Assembly (NCBI RefSeq): GCF_000264455.2
Contig: NC_017959.1
Coordinates: 1-64,000 of the forward strand
DNA length: 64,000 nucleotides
Direction of reading: 5' to 3'
DNA from: Tistrella mobilis KA081020-065
GTDB lineage: Bacteria; Pseudomonadota; Alphaproteobacteria; Tistrellales; Tistrellaceae
Of this stretch, positions 11,010 to 20,827 are shown piece after piece. Below the pieces are notes generated by a model, which saw nothing but the letters and a program-made list of their open reading frames with translations, searched no databases and was not told the origin of the DNA. Numbering within the stretch: the stretch's first letter is position 1; the number at the start of each line of letters is the position of its first letter. The translations under genes and the position numbers were made by a program.

Positions 11010-11450
11010 ATGGTCCTGATCCAGGTCATCCCAACCGCAGGGCACCGCCCCCGACTGCTCCGCCATTCGCCCCGTACAGCCCCCCGTCGATCGCGCCGCA
11101 GAGCGGCGGCGGTGACGGTGCTGCTCTGTGCGGCGCTGGCCCAGGTGCTGGGGCTGATCGTGCATCTGCCCATGGCGATCGCCATGGAGCTGGCGCCAGG
11201 GCAGGTGCAGGAGATCTGCTCGCCCACCGCCCCCGACACCCGGCGGGATGATCGCGGGCCCCTGCCGGGCATGGTCTGTCACGATTGCCTGGCGGCGCAG
11301 ATGGCGATGCCGCCGGCCGATGTCCCGCCGGTGCCGCTGCGCATCGGCAGCTTCATCCTGCCCTCCATGCTGCCGCCGGCGGGGCTGCCCGCCGTGACGG
11401 CCGCGGTCTCGCCGGTGCCGGCCCGCGCACCGCCCCTGTCCGAAAGCTGA
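11010..11450 (+). CDS. DUF2946-like membrane/periplasmic protein in copper locus
   Basis: A 146-residue protein with an arginine-rich N terminus, one hydrophobic segment (about 33-60) and a short cysteine motif (MVCHDCLAAQMAMPP, about residues 88-102) that resembles the CxxC-containing end of DUF2946 proteins. Those proteins are commonly found next to PCuAC copper chaperones, as here (55 bp upstream of pcuAC). The CHDC motif and the Met-rich segment could bind copper, but no function is proven. The ATG at 11010 lacks a strong Shine-Dalgarno; a GTG 10 bases upstream is out of frame. Confidence 0.6.
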   Translation: MVLIQVIPTAGHRPRLLRHSPRTAPRRSRRRAAAVTVLLCAALAQVLGLIVHLPMAIAMELAPGQVQEICSPTAPDTRRDDRGPLPGMVCHDCLAAQMAMPPADVPPVPLRIGSFILPSMLPPAGLPAVTAAVSPVPARAPPLSES

Positions 11451-11504
11451 TCCCGACAGGCTTCCCCCACAGGATTCCATGCTTTCGAACAAGGACCAAT
11501 CTCC

Positions 11505-12014
11505 ATGTCGATCATCTCGCGCACGCTCCGCACCGGCCTTGCCGCCGCCGCGCTGATCATTGCCGCCGGCACCGCCTCCGCCCATGAATACAAGCTGGGC
11601 GAGCTGCATATCGGCCATCCCTGGGCCCGCGCCTCGGTCAATGTCGGCGGCACCGCCGGCGCCTTCCTGACCGTCGAGAACAACGGCAGCACCTCCGACC
11701 GGCTGGTCGCGGTCTCGACCCCCGTCGCCGAGGTGGCCGAGATCCACGAGAGCTTCGAGGACAAGGGCGTGATGCGCATGCGCCGGGTCGAGGGCATCGA
11801 GATCCCGGCCGGCGGCGAGGCCAAGCTCGCCCCCGGCGGCTATCACATCATGCTGATCAAGCTGAAGCAGGCGATCATGCCGGGCGAGAAGGTCCCCGCC
11901 ACCCTGACCTTCGAAAAGGCCGGCACCATCGACGTCGAACTGGCGATCGAAAAGCCGGGCGCCGGTGCCGATATGGGCCATGACCATAAGAAGATGGATC
12001 ATTCGGCGCATTGA
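11505..12014 (+). CDS. Periplasmic copper chaperone PCuAC
   Basis: The product (169 aa) has a clear Sec signal peptide (cleavage likely after TASA, about residue 26) and the PCu(A)C fold. The copper site pattern is visible as HESFEDKGVMRMRRV (His and Met residues about 84-96) followed by GGYHIML (His about 121, Met about 123). The tail is His/Met rich (GADMGHDHKKMDHSAH), a likely extra copper-binding extension. PCuAC delivers Cu(I) to the CuA site of cytochrome c oxidase, with Sco proteins. AAGGA precedes the ATG. It follows the DUF2946-like gene in the same direction. Confidence 0.93.
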   Translation: MSIISRTLRTGLAAAALIIAAGTASAHEYKLGELHIGHPWARASVNVGGTAGAFLTVENNGSTSDRLVAVSTPVAEVAEIHESFEDKGVMRMRRVEGIEIPAGGEAKLAPGGYHIMLIKLKQAIMPGEKVPATLTFEKAGTIDVELAIEKPGAGADMGHDHKKMDHSAH

Positions 12015-12041
12015 TCCGATCGCGACGGCACGGAGGAGATC

Positions 12042-12503
12042 ATGACTGCTGATGCGCTGACAATCCGGCAGGCCGGTGCCGGCGACGCCGAAGCGATATC
12101 CGCGGTCATCCTCCGGGCCCTGTGGGAAACCAATGCGGCTGACTATACGCCCGAGATCATCTCAGCCGTGGCCGCCGGGTTTTCGCCTGAGGCGATCACC
12201 CGGCTCATGGCCGGGCGCCGGGTTCTGGTTGCCGTATATGCCGCCGACGTCGTCGGCACGGCCAGCCTTGATGGCAATGTGGTGCGCAGCGTCTTCGTAT
12301 CGCCTGATTGTCAACGGCGTGGTATCGGGATGGCCCTGATGACCGCCGTTGAGGCGCTTGCGCGGGCGGTGGCATCTCCCCGATTGCTCGTGCCCTCGTC
12401 GGTCACGGCGGAAGGCTTCTACGCCAGGCTGGGCTTCATTGCCTTGCGCGACGAATGGCATGGCGCGGAACGCACGATCGTCATGGAGAAACCACTGGCC
12501 TGA
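12042..12503 (+). CDS. GNAT-family N-acetyltransferase
   Basis: A 153-residue single-domain GNAT. The acetyl-CoA-binding motif A is VRSVFVSPDCQRRGIGMALMTAVE (about residues 85-107; Q-R-R-G-I-G), and the end VTAEGFYARLGF is the usual motif B. Closest in style to phosphinothricin-type or ribosomal-style small GNATs; acceptor unknown. GGAGGAG stands just before the ATG. It lies 28 bp after pcuAC and 24 bp before the HicB-like gene, all in one direction. Confidence 0.9.
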   Translation: MTADALTIRQAGAGDAEAISAVILRALWETNAADYTPEIISAVAAGFSPEAITRLMAGRRVLVAVYAADVVGTASLDGNVVRSVFVSPDCQRRGIGMALMTAVEALARAVASPRLLVPSSVTAEGFYARLGFIALRDEWHGAERTIVMEKPLA

Positions 12504-12527
12504 TCACATTCCCCGGAAAGGCGCGCC

Positions 12528-12803
12528 ATGCAGTATCCGGTTCTGATCGAAGACGGTTCGGAGACCACGGCCTTCGGTGTCGTGTTTCCGGATCTGCCCG
12601 GCTGTTTTTCCGCCGGGGATACGTTGGGGTCAGCTCTTCTGGCGGCGAGAGAGGCGGCGGCAGCCTGGATCGAAGCGGCGGTGGAGGCGGGTACCGCCAT
12701 CCCGGCGCCCTCCGGCCCTGGTGACGTTCGGAACCTGGCGGACGGCAAGGGCTGGACGCTTCACCTGATCGATCTCGACCGGCCTGACGACGGTGTCCGA
12801 TAA
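12528..12803 (+). CDS. Orphan HicB-like antitoxin family protein
   Basis: The 91-residue product has the HicB fold signature MQYPVLIEDGSETTAFGVVFPDLPGCFSAGDT followed by a helix rich in alanine (LLAAREAAAAWIEAAVEAG). HicB proteins normally neutralise the mRNA interferase HicA. No HicA-like frame is visible on either side (the upstream gene is a GNAT, the downstream 360 bp are empty), and no extra HTH domain follows, so this is a solitary family member whose role is uncertain. GGAAAGG precedes the ATG. Confidence 0.82.
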   Translation: MQYPVLIEDGSETTAFGVVFPDLPGCFSAGDTLGSALLAAREAAAAWIEAAVEAGTAIPAPSGPGDVRNLADGKGWTLHLIDLDRPDDGVR

Positions 12804-12842
12804 AAGGGGCAGGCGTTGGAGCCGGCCTGTCACGCGTCTTCA

Positions 12843-12873
12843 GCGGAGAGTGATCCGAAGGACCACTCTCCGC
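12843..12873 (+). terminator. Strong hairpin after the HicB-like gene; rest of 12804-13163 gene-free
   Basis: GCGGAGAGTG (12843-12852) pairs perfectly with CACTCTCCGC (12864-12873); the loop itself contains TCC-GAA-GGA, which extends the stem past one mismatch. There is no T-run, so termination is likely but not certain. The remaining gap up to the TcA gene has no supported gene; bases from about 13000 are clearly more AT-rich than the surroundings and probably contain the TcA promoter, but I cannot assign hexamers with confidence. Confidence 0.5.
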
Positions 12874-13163
12874 CCCCGACGCCCGGCCCTTGCCGATGCC
12901 GCTTGTTTATTCACCGCTTGCGCGATCCGGTCGCCGGCCGACCCGGATGATGGTCGTCTGCGCCTTATGCTCAGACCGAGGTGATCGACCCATCACCCGG
13001 ACGACAATATTCGTTGATGTCGTCGTCATCCGGCTTGGAAAGTGATTGCCGCTTCGCAGCAGTCTTGTTGAAATTTCTGTCCAAAATGACTTCTGCCGTG
13101 AAATTCTGCAACCATTGCATTAGGCTTGATCCATCATAATCGCCTGAAAGCGGATGGATTGCC

Positions 13164-16100
13164 ATGAACAGCCCGATCGGGACTCCCGAGCGCCATATGG
13201 CGCGTTCGGCCGTCGAGACTGCGTCGTCGCCTCGGCGATATCAGAGCCGGGCGGCCAGGGTCGCCGAGAAACGGGCGCTGCGCCAGAGCGGTCTGAAGGT
13301 CTCGCAGGCAATTCCTTTCGCCGAGATGGCCACGGATCCGCTCTATCAGCGGATCGCCGCGGCCACCTGTCCGGAGGCTCTGAAGGCAGATCTCGCACGG
13401 TTCGGCCTGGAGAACGCGGCCGAGGTCGCGGCCTGCACCTCGCTCCCCGGCCTCAACAGGCTTCTGTCGCGCCGGGCTGGCAAGGGAGAGGTGCCGGCCA
13501 AGGGAGAGGTGCCGGGCGCGGCGACGCAGGCGTTTTTCGACCGGGCCCGAGGCGAGGCGATCCGCAGCTATCGGCTGATGCGGCATATCCTGGCGGTCAA
13601 GGACCCGATGAACCTGGGGCTGCGCCATACCGGCTCCGATCTGCCGGTGGAGATGGAGCAGGTGGTGCGGTCGGCGGGCGGGCAGGTTTATGCCAGGCCG
13701 TCGAGCCTGCAATCGAGCCAGTCACCCGCTGCCTATCTGCGCTATCTCTATCGCATCGCTATGGGGCTGAATCAGGAGATCGGCATCACGCCGCCGGAGC
13801 GGGGCGCCCGCCGGCTGGAGATGCGGCGGCCGGATCTTGCCCGGCTCGTGCTGAGCGAAACCAGCCTCAAGCAGGAAATCGCCACCATCGAGCTGGTCGA
13901 CGAGGTGTTGGCGGCGGGGCTGGGCGCGATCGATATCCGCATGACCTTTTATCCGATCGCGCTGCCCTTCGATGAACCGGCATCGGCGACGCGGGCGGCG
14001 CTCGGCCAGATCGGCGGCACGACGCTCAACGACATTGCCGCGCGGACGTCCCGAAGCGTATTCCCGCTCCGCGCCGATCTCTGCCTCGCCAGCGATCAGG
14101 CGGGGCTTCTGGGGTTGACCGGTGCTGTGGACGAGGCATCGGGCGGCGGCAGCGAAATCGCCCTGCTCACCGAGGATACCGGCATTCCTCCTGAGAGCCA
14201 CCCGACCACTCTGAGCGGCCTCTACGGCGTGACGAACGAGTTGGAAACCAGTACGGCCGTCAAGCTGATGGCGCGTCTCGATCTGGATTTCGACCGGCTC
14301 GTTCAGTTGCTGGGGCTTTATGTCGTTCACCAGGAAAATGGTCGGCCGGTTGCCCAGAAGGATTATGCGACATCATTTTTCGACAACAAGGCGCCGTTCC
14401 AGCTCATCACCCGGGGCGGCCATACCTATGTCTATCTGAGCAGCATCGATGTGGCACCGCCCGAACTGCGCGGGTTCAACTATCTCGCGCGCCTGCATCA
14501 CGCGACCGGGCTGGAGTTTCATCACCTCAACTGGCTGCTGGCCTGTCCGGGTGTGAGCGAGGCGGGCAATCCCGGAGCGGCGTGGGACAGGGCCGCCCGC
14601 CGGCATCTCACCGCGACCGGCCTGCGGGTGCTGGCCGGCTGGCGGCTCTACCGGGATGCCTTCGATCTGGGGCCGGAGGCTTATGCGGCGCTCTTCGGCG
14701 AGATCTGCCCCTTCTGGCGGGCAGACATGGTGGTCGCCGGCGCCGAGGGCGTGACCCCCGGGCTGGAGCAGACCGAAATTTCGTTCCTGCGCACGCTGTT
14801 CGGGGAGGACGCGCCCGCCCTGCATCAGACGATCACCGAGGCAGCGACCCCGATCGACGACACCGGCCTTGCCGATATGGTGTGCCGCGGGCTCAGGCTT
14901 TCCGCGGTCGAGCTGGACGCGCTGGCCGATGCGCTCGACGCCGATTTCGCCCTGAAAACGGTCGTCGACGCCCGTGGCCTGGGCGCGCTGTATCGGCTTG
15001 CGACGGTCTTTCGCATGGTCGGATGGCCGCTGCTGTCCGGTCTGCGGCTGGTGACGCTGGTGAGCGGGCAATCGACCCCGGACAACCAGCTCCTGCGCGG
15101 CCTGACGGTCAGGAACGAGACCGCCGACGGGACCGCGCGTCTGTGTACGGCCCTTGACCAGATCATCGAACTGGCCCGCTGGATGACGGAAGCGGAGCTG
15201 TCGCCGGATGCGCTGCTGGCGCTGCTGACGCCGGCCACCACCGGCGGCCCGCGGGCGAGCGAGGCCGACCGCAGGTGGCTTGACGATCTGGCCGCGGCGG
15301 TCGCGCCGGTGCTCGGGCGCGCCGACAGCTTTCGTGGCTTCGAGACCTGGGACAGCAGGGATGCGCCCGCGGTCACCATCCCCGGCGAGGCCTGGCACGA
15401 GCACATGCGGACGGCGGGCGCCCTCTATCGGGAGGCGGGCGTGTTTTATCCCGACATGGACCGCGCGGCCATGTCGGCGATCTGCCGCGATTTTCTGCGA
15501 GACGGTCACGCCGTCGATCCCGATCTGGACGGTAACATCGTCCGGCTGGACCGGCTGCTCACGCGTCTTGAGAAGGCCCGTGACGCGCAGGCCCTGACCC
15601 TTGAGCGTGCCCTCAGAACGTTCGGCACCACGCTGACCGCTTCGGGCGCCGGCGCCCTGGTGATCTGGGCGCAGACAACGTCGCTGGATGCCCTTGATGC
15701 TCTGCTGGCCGGTGCCGACGACATCAACGCGCAGCTCCGGCTGCGGGAATTGCAGCGCCACGCCGCGGCGGTCGATGCCCTGGCGCTGGGCGATGTCGAC
15801 TTGCAGATCCTCGCCTGGCGGCCGGATTGGCTGGCGCCCAAGGCGGCTGAGAGCGGAGCTGACCGGCAGCGCCCCCGGGCGCTCTGCCTTGAACAGCTCG
15901 TGGCATGTCACCGCTTCGCCACGCTTCAGGTCGGTGCCGCGACGGATGATGCCTGGCTCGGCTATCTGACGGTCGCGCGTGACGGCCGGCCAGGGCCTGA
16001 GGCCACGGCCGAGGATATTGCGATCTGGCGCACGGCCTGCAACGACATGCTCGCGATCCTGCTCGGCTGCCCGGCCGTGGATGTCCTGGACTATCTGGCG

Positions 16101-19100
16101 GTCCTCGCCGGCCCGGACGGCGTGGCCGACGACCTGGAGACCGTCGACGCCGTGGCGCGACACGCCCGTCTGGCCGAGGATCTCCGCATCGGCGGCGCCG
16201 ATCTGGTCGTGTTCAGGGAGGTGGGCAGCCCGCGCGCATGCGGCGACTGGATGGCGGCCGCGACCGCAGCGCAGGCCGGACTGGCGCGCTTCAAGGGCGG
16301 CAGCCAGATGGCCGGCTTTCGCCGGGCCCTTGCCGAGGTCAAGCGCGATGCGCTGGTCGCGGCCTATATGTGCACCACGATCGCCGCCGATCCCGACCTT
16401 GCGGCGGAGGTCACCGACCGCGAGGCCCTCTACGGCCATCTGTTGCTCGATGTGCAGGTGACCAGTGCCGTCCCGACCAGCCGGCTCGTCGAGGCGACCA
16501 GTGCCTTGCAGCTCTATATCAGTCGCGCGCTCAACGGGCTTGAGCGTGGGGTCGGCTTCGTCGACCGTCCGGCCCTGGCCGCAGAATGGCGCCTGAACAG
16601 GTATTACCGGCAATGGGAGGCCAACCAGAAGCTGCTGCTCTATCCGCAGAACTATATCGAGCCGGAGTTGCGTCAGATCACTTCACCGGAATTCGACGAT
16701 CTGTTGCGCGCCATTTCGGGCGGCGATGTCAGTGAGGACGGTGTCGAGGCGGCGGTGACCGCCTACATGACGGGGCTTGCCGACTGTTGCGATCTGAGCC
16801 TGTGCAGCATCTATGTCGAGCGCGGGGGCGGAAGCACATCAGGGCATGCCATCTATCATTTTCTCGCCACGGCCCATTGGGAATCGGGGCGCTTCTTCTA
16901 TCGCAAGCTTACGGTGGATTACACGGCAATCGCCGCATTGGCGGGGCCGTCGCAGTATCTCAAGGCACTCGACTGGACATTCTGGCAGGAAGTCACCGTT
17001 CCGAAGACCCATGATCTTCTCTCCGATGTGACACTTTGCTTCTTCCTGAACAGGTATTACCTATTCTGGCTGGAGATTGAGGAACGGAAAGGCGAGGCCA
17101 GCGACAGCGATGCGGTTTCCTGGCGGATACACCCGCGCTACATGCGGTGCGATGCGAATGCCCTGACCGGCGTGACCCATGCGCCGGGTCTTTTCATCGA
17201 CGGTGACACAGCCGGCGGCACCGAGCTGCTGATCATCGACGGCGCGTTCCACTGGCAGGGCCAGAAGCCCGGGCTCAACGGCACCTATCAGCCGCTGGGC
17301 CTGCCCAACGTGTTCTCCTATGGCGTCCTGGCGGCCGAGGCCGTCGATGGCGAGAGTGGCGCGATTCTGGTCAGCTTCGGTGTCAGCCTTGCGGATGACC
17401 CGATGTCGGACGCCCCGCAGACTGTCCGGCAGACCGTGCTTCACATGCGCCTGACCGAGAAATGGGCGGATGCCATTCTCGTTCTGGACGATGACATCGA
17501 TACGATGTTTCAGGATGCGGCACCCGCCGGATATAAGAGTATCTATCCCCGCATCGCTGCCGAAGATCCGGTGGTCGCCGATCAATATACTGTGACGAAC
17601 ACCTATGAGGGCGCTCAGTTTCTTGGTAATTATTATGAATATAACAGACCTGCCGGACAGCCTGTCGCTCTTGGCGTGGTCATTAATTACGGTGGATCGA
17701 AAGATGTCATCGTAACCACGAATTTTTCACCAGCCCCGCTGGGCAGCTCGACGCTCGGCACGGTCAGGGTGAGTGCTTATCTGGGGCACCGCAGATATCT
17801 GAGGCGGGTCTACAACTCGACGGCGCAGGACAGCAGCTGGACGGCGCTGCGGGAAACGCGTCCGGCCGAGATCCACATGAAAATGACGATGACATATGAG
17901 GTTCCGGGGGCGCCGCCAAAGACGTTTGAGAGCGACTGGCTGGGCGGACCCACGGCGCTCTACAAAGATGATTTCCCCGACATGCCGTTCAAGGACATGG
18001 CGACGGCGGAAACCGAGCATGTCCGCGACGAGACGATTGAGGGCATCGCGGCGCTGCCTTCCGAATGGTCGTTCGAGACTGCGACGAACGCCGTGCTGAC
18101 CGTGAATGTGACGATCAGAATAATACCCGCTGACCTGGTGTTTTCGCTGCTTGTGAAGGGGGAGCCGGTCAATCTCGTTCGTTCACCCTCATCGGAATTC
18201 TCGTATCTCGACGTCTCTGCCGGAAAATTCAACCTTCGTCCGGCCGAGGGCAAATCAAACACCGGCTGGGCGCTCGGTGACGCCCATGGCGGCCACAACT
18301 TTGTCCATATCATGGATCGGGAAGACACGCCGAACGCCGGGACACTGCTTCTTCTGAACGCATCGCCGGCGCTCCGTTCCCTGGCGGAGACGATGCCCCG
18401 GCCCGGCGGCTGTGCCAGCCTGTTCACCGCCGGCAATCAGGCGCTTTCGGAAGACCTCGGATCCTTTGTCGAGGCGTTCGGCCAGACCCTGCGAGAGGCC
18501 TATCCCAAGGACGCGACGTCACTTGATCCGGCCCGCACGCCCGCGCCCCTGTTCGACTTCGACGGCGCCTATGGCGGCTATGGCTGGGAAATCTTCTACC
18601 ATATTCCGTCGGCCCTGGCCGCCGGCTATGTGAACGACGGACAATATGACAAGGCCATCGGCTGGCTGGAAAAGATCTTCGATCCTGGCGCGGGCCAGCC
18701 CTGGAGAGTGGCACCACTGATCGGTGCCTCCATGCCAGCTGATCATTCAGCCTTCGACACCGGTGATGTCATCGTCGATCCGGATCGGATCGCCACCGAT
18801 TATCCGTTTTATTATCAGCAGGCGGCGATCCGCCATTACCTGGAGGCCATGCTTGCCGACGGTGATGCGGCCTATGAGCAGCAAAGTCAGGAGACCCTGC
18901 AACAGGCAAAGGCTATCTATGTCGCGGCGAAGCAGCTCTTCAACGAGAGGCTGCCCGAGATCCTGGATGCCGTGACGAACAAGCCATGGACCAATCCGAC
19001 CCTGGGCGAGGTTTCGGTCAATGGCTATGGTGGTTTCCTGCCGCCGTATAATCAGGCGCTTCGCGACCTCTATGACGCGATCGAGGCGCGCCTCGCCAAT

Positions 19101-20768
19101 CTCAGACAGTGGCTCGACATCGACGGCAATCCGCTGAACGTCCCCCTGCTGTCGGCGCCGATCGACCCCCGGGCGCTTCAGAAGGCGGCGAAAGCCGCGC
19201 TGACCCTGGGCCAGCGCGACAGCCAGGAGGAGGCGGAGCAGGACCCTCGCGTCGACTTCACCACCCTCGCCAGATCGGCCAAGCTGTATATCGGCAATCT
19301 GCAAACCACCAGCAATCGCCTGCTGGCCGCGCTGGAGAAGCTCGATGGCGCGACGGTCGGCCGGGCCGAGAAGGATGTCGAAGAGAAGAAGATCCTCAGA
19401 TCCGCCGCCATACAGGATCTGACGCTGGCGGCGGCAGAGAAGGAGGTTCAGATAAAGCAGGCCAATCTGGGCGGCGCCAACAGTGCGCTCGCCTTTCATC
19501 TGGGATCGGTTCTGGTGTCATTGGGGGCGCTGAATTCCTTCGCGGCCATCGATGCGGGGAAGAAGAGCGTCGAATTCGTCTACGGCAAGGCAAAACTTCG
19601 ATACGACATGATCAGGGCGGTGGTGTTTTCAAATTTTCCGAATATCTATGGAACGGCAGCCGGCGGGCGACGGGCTGAACAGGGGGCGATCGCGAATATA
19701 CTCGGGATGCTGACGAGCGAGATATTGTACGACTCGAAAAAATCGGCCATCGATAAATACAAGGAGAGCAGTCAGAAAATCATCGACCAGGTGAAAAATA
19801 CCACCGATCTGACCACGAAGGTAGCTTCCGCTTCCCTGGAGCTTCAGAAGGCGAAGGATGCTCGTGATGAGCAGAGCAAGAAGCGAGAGGCGCTGGATGC
19901 CGACCTTGCCGACCTCGAGGATATCCGGACGGTGAAGGCGAATAGTTTCGCCAATCTCGATTTCTACAAATGGCTGGTCGACGACCTTAAATCACTCTTC
20001 GAGGAGGAATGGGCGACGACACAGGATTTCTGCAAGCTGCTGGTGAGGCTCTACGAATATGAGACCGGAGAGACCAACGGCCCCAGCTTCATCAAGACGA
20101 CGAGTTTCGGCGGCGACTATCAGCGCCTGAATGCCCCCTATTGGCTGGCCCTTGATGTCGAGCGGCTTGAGGCCGCCTATTTCCGCTCGATCCTGGATCA
20201 GCAGAGCCAGAGTGCCACGATGCGCATCGCGATCAGCGAGCTTCCGGCGCCTGGCGGCGATGGATCGGCGTTGACCACGCTGATCGAACAGGGCGAGACC
20301 TATTTCGAGCTCACCGACGAGATGTTCGACGCGCTCTATCCAGGCCAGTATGACCGCCGTATCCAGAGCCTGCGCGTGCGCTTTCCGGGGCTTGAGAGCG
20401 CCGGCCTCAGCCCGCATGCCCGGCTGACCCAGATCGCCAACACACGCTATGCCACCCGGGAGCGCGACCCGAGGCGCGGGGGCCGGATCCGCAAGGACAG
20501 ATATGCCTTGCAGAGCATCGTGATCAGCACGCCCACCATCGACACGGCGACGCTGGATTACCCCGAAGGCAGCCTGAAGCGCTTTCAGAACACCGGGGTC
20601 GAATCGCGCTGGCATCTCGTGCTGCCGGCGGTGCTTGAACTGAGGCGCCACAAGAACGGCGCCGGCCGGACCAGGGCGTGGCATGAGGCTGCGAGCCGGC
20701 ATGTCCAGGCCCTGAGGCCGCATCTGGACGATGTCGTGTTCGAGGTGACCTTCTCGGGCCGCTGGTAG
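13164..20768 (+). CDS. Tc toxin A-subunit-like protein (TcdA/TcaA+B type), solo
   Basis: A 2534-residue protein of the length of the insecticidal TcA subunits, which form the bell-shaped pentameric translocation channel and receptor-binding part of Tc toxins. Diagnostic stretches: the alpha-helical shell (about 1-1100); RALNGLERG followed by YYRQWEANQKLLLYPQNYIE and ELRQITSPEF (about 1120-1175), the best-conserved TcA block at the start of the neuraminidase-like region; a beta-rich part to about 1800; a long helical pore-forming region with coiled coils and a hydrophobic stretch near 2100-2130; and the TcB-binding C terminus (FDALYPGQYDRRIQSLRVRF, about 2388-2410, to the end). No signal peptide is seen, as usual for Tc proteins. 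No TcB, TcC or RHS-repeat gene is in the window. Several internal tracts (about 17500-17720, 19600-19830) are AT-richer than neighbours, hinting at transfer. Confidence 0.92.
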   Translation: MNSPIGTPERHMARSAVETASSPRRYQSRAARVAEKRALRQSGLKVSQAIPFAEMATDPLYQRIAAATCPEALKADLARFGLENAAEVAACTSLPGLNRLLSRRAGKGEVPAKGEVPGAATQAFFDRARGEAIRSYRLMRHILAVKDPMNLGLRHTGSDLPVEMEQVVRSAGGQVYARPSSLQSSQSPAAYLRYLYRIAMGLNQEIGITPPERGARRLEMRRPDLARLVLSETSLKQEIATIELVDEVLAAGLGAIDIRMTFYPIALPFDEPASATRAALGQIGGTTLNDIAARTSRSVFPLRADLCLASDQAGLLGLTGAVDEASGGGSEIALLTEDTGIPPESHPTTLSGLYGVTNELETSTAVKLMARLDLDFDRLVQLLGLYVVHQENGRPVAQKDYATSFFDNKAPFQLITRGGHTYVYLSSIDVAPPELRGFNYLARLHHATGLEFHHLNWLLACPGVSEAGNPGAAWDRAARRHLTATGLRVLAGWRLYRDAFDLGPEAYAALFGEICPFWRADMVVAGAEGVTPGLEQTEISFLRTLFGEDAPALHQTITEAATPIDDTGLADMVCRGLRLSAVELDALADALDADFALKTVVDARGLGALYRLATVFRMVGWPLLSGLRLVTLVSGQSTPDNQLLRGLTVRNETADGTARLCTALDQIIELARWMTEAELSPDALLALLTPATTGGPRASEADRRWLDDLAAAVAPVLGRADSFRGFETWDSRDAPAVTIPGEAWHEHMRTAGALYREAGVFYPDMDRAAMSAICRDFLRDGHAVDPDLDGNIVRLDRLLTRLEKARDAQALTLERALRTFGTTLTASGAGALVIWAQTTSLDALDALLAGADDINAQLRLRELQRHAAAVDALALGDVDLQILAWRPDWLAPKAAESGADRQRPRALCLEQLVACHRFATLQVGAATDDAWLGYLTVARDGRPGPEATAEDIAIWRTACNDMLAILLGCPAVDVLDYLAVLAGPDGVADDLETVDAVARHARLAEDLRIGGADLVVFREVGSPRACGDWMAAATAAQAGLARFKGGSQMAGFRRALAEVKRDALVAAYMCTTIAADPDLAAEVTDREALYGHLLLDVQVTSAVPTSRLVEATSALQLYISRALNGLERGVGFVDRPALAAEWRLNRYYRQWEANQKLLLYPQNYIEPELRQITSPEFDDLLRAISGGDVSEDGVEAAVTAYMTGLADCCDLSLCSIYVERGGGSTSGHAIYHFLATAHWESGRFFYRKLTVDYTAIAALAGPSQYLKALDWTFWQEVTVPKTHDLLSDVTLCFFLNRYYLFWLEIEERKGEASDSDAVSWRIHPRYMRCDANALTGVTHAPGLFIDGDTAGGTELLIIDGAFHWQGQKPGLNGTYQPLGLPNVFSYGVLAAEAVDGESGAILVSFGVSLADDPMSDAPQTVRQTVLHMRLTEKWADAILVLDDDIDTMFQDAAPAGYKSIYPRIAAEDPVVADQYTVTNTYEGAQFLGNYYEYNRPAGQPVALGVVINYGGSKDVIVTTNFSPAPLGSSTLGTVRVSAYLGHRRYLRRVYNSTAQDSSWTALRETRPAEIHMKMTMTYEVPGAPPKTFESDWLGGPTALYKDDFPDMPFKDMATAETEHVRDETIEGIAALPSEWSFETATNAVLTVNVTIRIIPADLVFSLLVKGEPVNLVRSPSSEFSYLDVSAGKFNLRPAEGKSNTGWALGDAHGGHNFVHIMDREDTPNAGTLLLLNASPALRSLAETMPRPGGCASLFTAGNQALSEDLGSFVEAFGQTLREAYPKDATSLDPARTPAPLFDFDGAYGGYGWEIFYHIPSALAAGYVNDGQYDKAIGWLEKIFDPGAGQPWRVAPLIGASMPADHSAFDTGDVIVDPDRIATDYPFYYQQAAIRHYLEAMLADGDAAYEQQSQETLQQAKAIYVAAKQLFNERLPEILDAVTNKPWTNPTLGEVSVNGYGGFLPPYNQALRDLYDAIEARLANLRQWLDIDGNPLNVPLLSAPIDPRALQKAAKAALTLGQRDSQEEAEQDPRVDFTTLARSAKLYIGNLQTTSNRLLAALEKLDGATVGRAEKDVEEKKILRSAAIQDLTLAAAEKEVQIKQANLGGANSALAFHLGSVLVSLGALNSFAAIDAGKKSVEFVYGKAKLRYDMIRAVVFSNFPNIYGTAAGGRRAEQGAIANILGMLTSEILYDSKKSAIDKYKESSQKIIDQVKNTTDLTTKVASASLELQKAKDARDEQSKKREALDADLADLEDIRTVKANSFANLDFYKWLVDDLKSLFEEEWATTQDFCKLLVRLYEYETGETNGPSFIKTTSFGGDYQRLNAPYWLALDVERLEAAYFRSILDQQSQSATMRIAISELPAPGGDGSALTTLIEQGETYFELTDEMFDALYPGQYDRRIQSLRVRFPGLESAGLSPHARLTQIANTRYATRERDPRRGGRIRKDRYALQSIVISTPTIDTATLDYPEGSLKRFQNTGVESRWHLVLPAVLELRRHKNGAGRTRAWHEAASRHVQALRPHLDDVVFEVTFSGRW
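13481..13516 (+). repeat. Tandem 18-bp duplication inside the TcA gene
   Basis: Two adjacent 18-bp units (13481-13498 and 13499-13516) differ at one base and encode a repeated KGEVPA/KGEVPG peptide near residue 107. It looks like a recent in-frame duplication in a linker. Confidence 0.8.
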
Positions 20769-20789
20769 GCGGTTGCGAACGCCCGGCCC

Positions 20790-20811
20790 GGTCAGGAGTG
20801 GCCACCTGACC
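20790..20811. terminator. Bidirectional hairpin between the TcA gene and metI
   Basis: GGTCAGG (20790-20796) pairs with CCTGACC (20805-20811) across an 8-nt loop that contains a TGGCCA palindrome. It sits between convergent stop codons at 20768 and 20828 and would serve both strands; no T-run. Confidence 0.5.
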
Positions 20812-20827
20812 AGGCGGGGCGTGCCCG

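Noticed and set aside
14373..16613. 746-residue open frame antisense to the TcA gene
   Set aside because: It is a high-GC shadow: Arg/Gly/Gln-rich composition, no domain pattern, fully inside the TcA gene, which has clear homology.
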